16,630 nucleotides of DNA, from positions 1-16,630 of the forward strand of contig CAKQSC010000020.1 in assembly GCA_934271725.1 (NCBI GenBank), written 5' to 3'. Shown here one piece after another: positions 16,327-16,630 of this stretch. The number at the start of each line of letters is the position of its first letter. The stretch's first letter is position 1. The stretch is from an uncultured Clostridia bacterium. GTDB lineage: Bacteria > Bacillota > Clostridia > Christensenellales > Borkfalkiaceae. The position numbers were made by a program, and so were the translations under genes. Below the pieces are notes generated by a model that saw nothing but the letters and a program-made list of their open reading frames with translations, was not told where the DNA came from and searched no databases.

Positions 16327-16630
16327 TACTCTTGCCAGAATCGCTACGTATTCCGCGTTCGCCGTTACAGGTTCAAACTCGGGTTCCCAGCCGATTATTT
16401 CGTAACCGCTTACGGTAACGTCCGAGGGAACGGTTATTTCCGAACCGTACGCAAGTTTTATCGTCTTTAATACTTCGTCGCCGTTCTTAAACGTAACGTC
16501 GTATTCGTTGACCGTTTGGTCGAATTGAGCGGTATAAACAACGTCGCCCTTGACCGCGACAATTGCTTTGTCCCAGCCTTTGAACGTGTAAGTATATTGT
16601 GCGTCGCCTGCCTTTACGGGCGTTTCTCCC
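14884..16630 (-). CDS. Secreted/surface protein with InlB-type beta-repeat and two GLUG-like units (5' end outside window)
   Basis: An open frame of 581 codons enters from the right edge and stops at TAA (14884-14886). A TTG at 16324-16326 is not a start: the frame and repeat pattern continue through it. Residues 1-85 resemble an InlB/Flg_new beta-repeat (YTFKGWDKAI, GDVVYTAQFD, EYDVTFKNGDEV, GYEIIGWEPEF). Two GLUG-like units of about 235 residues follow (102-343 and 344-581), each opening with LTQAxxxNF...ANPxxxYxLGxDIDFG and rich in GTIxNxxA/GxVVGxN turns, suggesting a beta-helix. An acidic linker (EEDPEPVEE) joins them. Such repeats occur in cell-surface adhesins and glycan-active proteins of Bacillota. 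The signal peptide would lie outside. The second unit ends early at the slippery site, where the DUF4838 frame takes over. Confidence 0.85.
   Translation of the reverse strand, partial: GETPVKAGDAQYTYTFKGWDKAIVAVKGDVVYTAQFDQTVNEYDVTFKNGDEVLKTIKLAYGSEITVPSDVTVSGYEIIGWEPEFEPVTANAEYVAILARVLTQADKDNFSAIISANPDDNYVLGEDIDFGNAELSHVANFGGIFDGMGYKLKNFKLKLGDLDGAGDWAFAFIIQNAGTIRNVGMYYSAPAKIGNNHSGVIRHNYGKIENVYVKISIDGEAPNYMGTVVGANKGLGTIDNVVVSWSGSTTSAVGPVAGANHNGTIRNAHAICNGVIAVTDLPYATGQSFGSETIENCANYEDTAAFLAAVDFTAEGWSKYWSVKDGNIVFGEEDPEPVEETTILTQANMANFVSVINANPNGKYALGSDIDFGGDSQGIISEFGGELDGKGYTLKNFKLGFYYKGKTDSGVDDYGYCFIGKNVGKIKNVAIQFTFEACNSSYEGFISENTGVVTNVYAEVTYKAKGWYTSTLVGINNGGTVSNCVTSLTSDGVASSTSYGTVVGLLKAGKIINCYAAYNNAMSAAPENPCGGKWGSVTISGCANYETLENLVAGATFNEADGWDMTYFAKTFKAVNDLKNA
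14890..14896 (-). other. A-AAA-AAC heptamer at the frame junction (candidate -1 ribosomal slip site)
   Basis: In the GLUG frame the codons read TTA AAA AAC GCG TAA. The heptamer A-AAA-AAC fits X-XXY-YYZ exactly in the zero frame. A -1 slip here continues as CGC GTA AAC GGT, which is the DUF4838 frame, and avoids the stop two codons on. Only a short 4-bp hairpin (TTGC...GCAA, about 14859-14870) is seen downstream, so a stimulating structure is not evident. One extra A in the run would have the same effect. Confidence 0.5.

Overview
The window looks like a chromosomal stretch from an uncultured, probably gut-associated Clostridia-type member of the Bacillota. The case for this is the AAGGAG-type ribosome binding sites, the sigma-A-like promoters (TTGACx-17-TATAAT), the Gram-positive style secreted protein with InlB-type and GLUG-like repeats, and a housekeeping gene set of Bacillota type. 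The exact order (perhaps Christensenellales) is inference. G+C looks to be in the mid-40s by eye; I did not count it.

Left part (1-10036, all minus strand): a run of essential and metabolic genes reading right to left as metK, comF, secA, prfB, tsaD, an SDR oxidoreductase and a fused E1 alpha/beta 2-oxoacid dehydrogenase. The E1 gene runs off the left edge, so its C-terminal end is missing. metK and comF overlap by one base. prfB and tsaD abut exactly, tsaD and the SDR gene are one base apart, and the SDR and E1 genes are 14 bases apart. A stem-loop separates secA from prfB, so the run may be two transcription units. metK has a strong promoter and a leader of about 100 nt with potential alternative hairpins that is not a recognisable S-box.

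Middle (10072-11392): ychF is transcribed rightward from a promoter back-to-back with that of metK. Its start is fixed at 10156 because an earlier in-frame ATG lies in the -10 box. A very strong, probably bidirectional terminator at 11342-11383 separates it from the genes converging from the right.

Right part (11393-16630, minus strand): a carbohydrate-active locus. A two-gene operon (a GH43-like five-bladed propeller protein followed by an SGNH hydrolase) has a near-consensus promoter and a perfect 10-bp stem-loop at the predicted transcript 5' end. Upstream of it lies a large secreted protein, cut by the right edge: InlB-type beta-repeat, two tandem GLUG-like units of about 235 residues, then a glycosidase-like N-domain plus DUF4838. 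The GLUG-like part and the DUF4838 part are in different frames. They meet at A-AAA-AAC, a textbook -1 slippery heptamer placed in the zero frame and followed by a stop two codons later. This is the most interesting signal in the window: programmed frameshifting, a natural frameshift mutation, or a homopolymer assembly error.
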